DNA of 64,000 nucleotides from assembly GCF_003555505.1 (NCBI RefSeq), contig NZ_CP032152.1, positions 744,001 to 808,000 of the forward strand, written 5' to 3'. The translations under genes were made by a program, and so were the position numbers. Shown one piece after another: positions 63,645 to 64,000 of this stretch. Below the pieces are notes generated by a model. It was not told the origin of the DNA, ran no database searches, and saw only the letters and a list, made by a program, of their open reading frames with translations. Positions within the stretch are counted from its first letter, which is position 1. Every line of letters starts with the position of its first letter. Origin of the DNA: Thermosynechococcus sichuanensis E542. Lineage in GTDB: Bacteria > Cyanobacteriota > Cyanobacteriia > Thermosynechococcales > Thermosynechococcaceae.

Positions 63645-64000
63645 TAAATCCGCAAGGGGGGCCGGCACCGGGAAAATAATTAGCAATAGCAACACCAGTG
63701 CCATCAAGCCAAGGGCATCGCGCCAGTTATCCAACTCACTGACATCATTGAGGGCAGGTTCATCAAAGGCGGGCATAAAGAACAGGATCAAAGCCCAGAC
63801 AAAAAGCCACGGTTGAATAAAGGAGAGAATCAGCACCAGTAAACGGCTGACTTGGCCAATGATTGCCCCCGCCCGATGGCCATACATCGCATGGACAATG
63901 TGCCCCCCATCCAATTGACCCACAGGCATCAAGTTCAAGGCCGTCACCACTAAGCCCAGCACCCCGGCCACTGCCATTGGATGAAGGTGTAGCGCACTAT
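63618..64000 (-). CDS. Site-2 protease, M50 family (C-terminal part)
   Basis: An intramembrane zinc metalloprotease, cut by the window edge; the frame is still open at 64000. The visible 127 residues include the second metal-site motif LNLMPVGQLDGGHIVHAMYG, followed by membrane helices (LLVLILSFIQPWLFVWALILFF and LMALVLLLLIIFPV). The HExxH motif must lie upstream, beyond the window. The NxxPxGxLDGGH form fits cyanobacterial and plant EGY-type proteases. Confidence 0.88.
   Translation of the reverse strand, partial: SALHLHPMAVAGVLGLVVTALNLMPVGQLDGGHIVHAMYGHRAGAIIGQVSRLLVLILSFIQPWLFVWALILFFMPAFDEPALNDVSELDNWRDALGLMALVLLLLIIFPVPAPLADLLLPTHPMP

Overview
The window is from a thermophilic unicellular cyanobacterium, almost certainly Thermosynechococcus. 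Direct evidence: cytochrome b6f genes (petB, petD, petN), photosystem genes (psaX, psbY), a MntC with conserved metal ligands, phycobiliprotein-like proteins, ycf39, and very frequent HIP1 palindromes (GCGATCGC), inside genes and between them. PsaX is a photosystem I subunit known from thermophilic cyanobacteria, which points to this genus; the genus call is an inference. The DNA is compact, with about eighty protein genes, many overlapping by 1 to 41 bases. I found no rRNA, tRNA, CRISPR array or intact insertion sequence.

Layout. 1-1.5 kb: petB-petD with a terminator. 1.5-10.5 kb: an NYN-domain protein, a secreted proline-rich protein, a RecQ helicase, a HAD phosphatase whose 3' end runs into a decayed IS200/IS605-type element (about 6.09-6.33 kb), two acyltransferases and Hsp33. 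10.6-17.4 kb: MazG, a trxA-thiS-peptide-binding lipoprotein run, psaX, an MscS channel and a peroxiredoxin-glutaredoxin fusion. 17.4-26.6 kb: a catalytically degraded P-type ATPase, a deoxyhypusine-synthase-like enzyme, mntC-mntA (no mntB beside it), a lumenal cyclophilin, a pentapeptide protein, a membrane GTPase and dCTP deaminase. 26.6-34.2 kb: petN-small ORF-argS, an ankyrin protein coupled to a cyclic-nucleotide-binding MscS channel, a cupin, a sigma factor, lipB and the hibernation factor.

34.2-50 kb: a PAS-domain fragment, a HEAT-repeat protein, psbY, rodA, pdxJ, the DUF3038-DUF4335 pair, a gamma-carbonic-anhydrase-like protein, plsX-fabH-scpB, an FHA/pseudo-receiver protein, ComFB, cimA, cysE and a DciA-like protein. 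50-64 kb: a PRC-barrel protein, an operon of a V4R-domain protein and two phycobiliprotein-like paralogues, ligA, nadK, ycf39, a lumenal pentapeptide protein, aat followed by an ORF with no normal start codon, small membrane proteins, an A-type Fe-S carrier, lpdA, a DUF362 protein and the end of a site-2 protease.

Functionally the window is mostly housekeeping: photosynthetic electron transport and its assembly, redox control (thioredoxin, Hsp33, Prx-Grx), lipid synthesis, amino-acid and cofactor synthesis, and osmotic/ion channels. The most unusual points are the V4R/phycobiliprotein-like operon, the P-type ATPase lacking its catalytic motifs, opposed 11-bp tandem repeats in front of mntC, the start-less ORF after aat, and several small genes (petN, psbY, psaX, three single- or double-span membrane ORFs) that length-limited gene finding misses.
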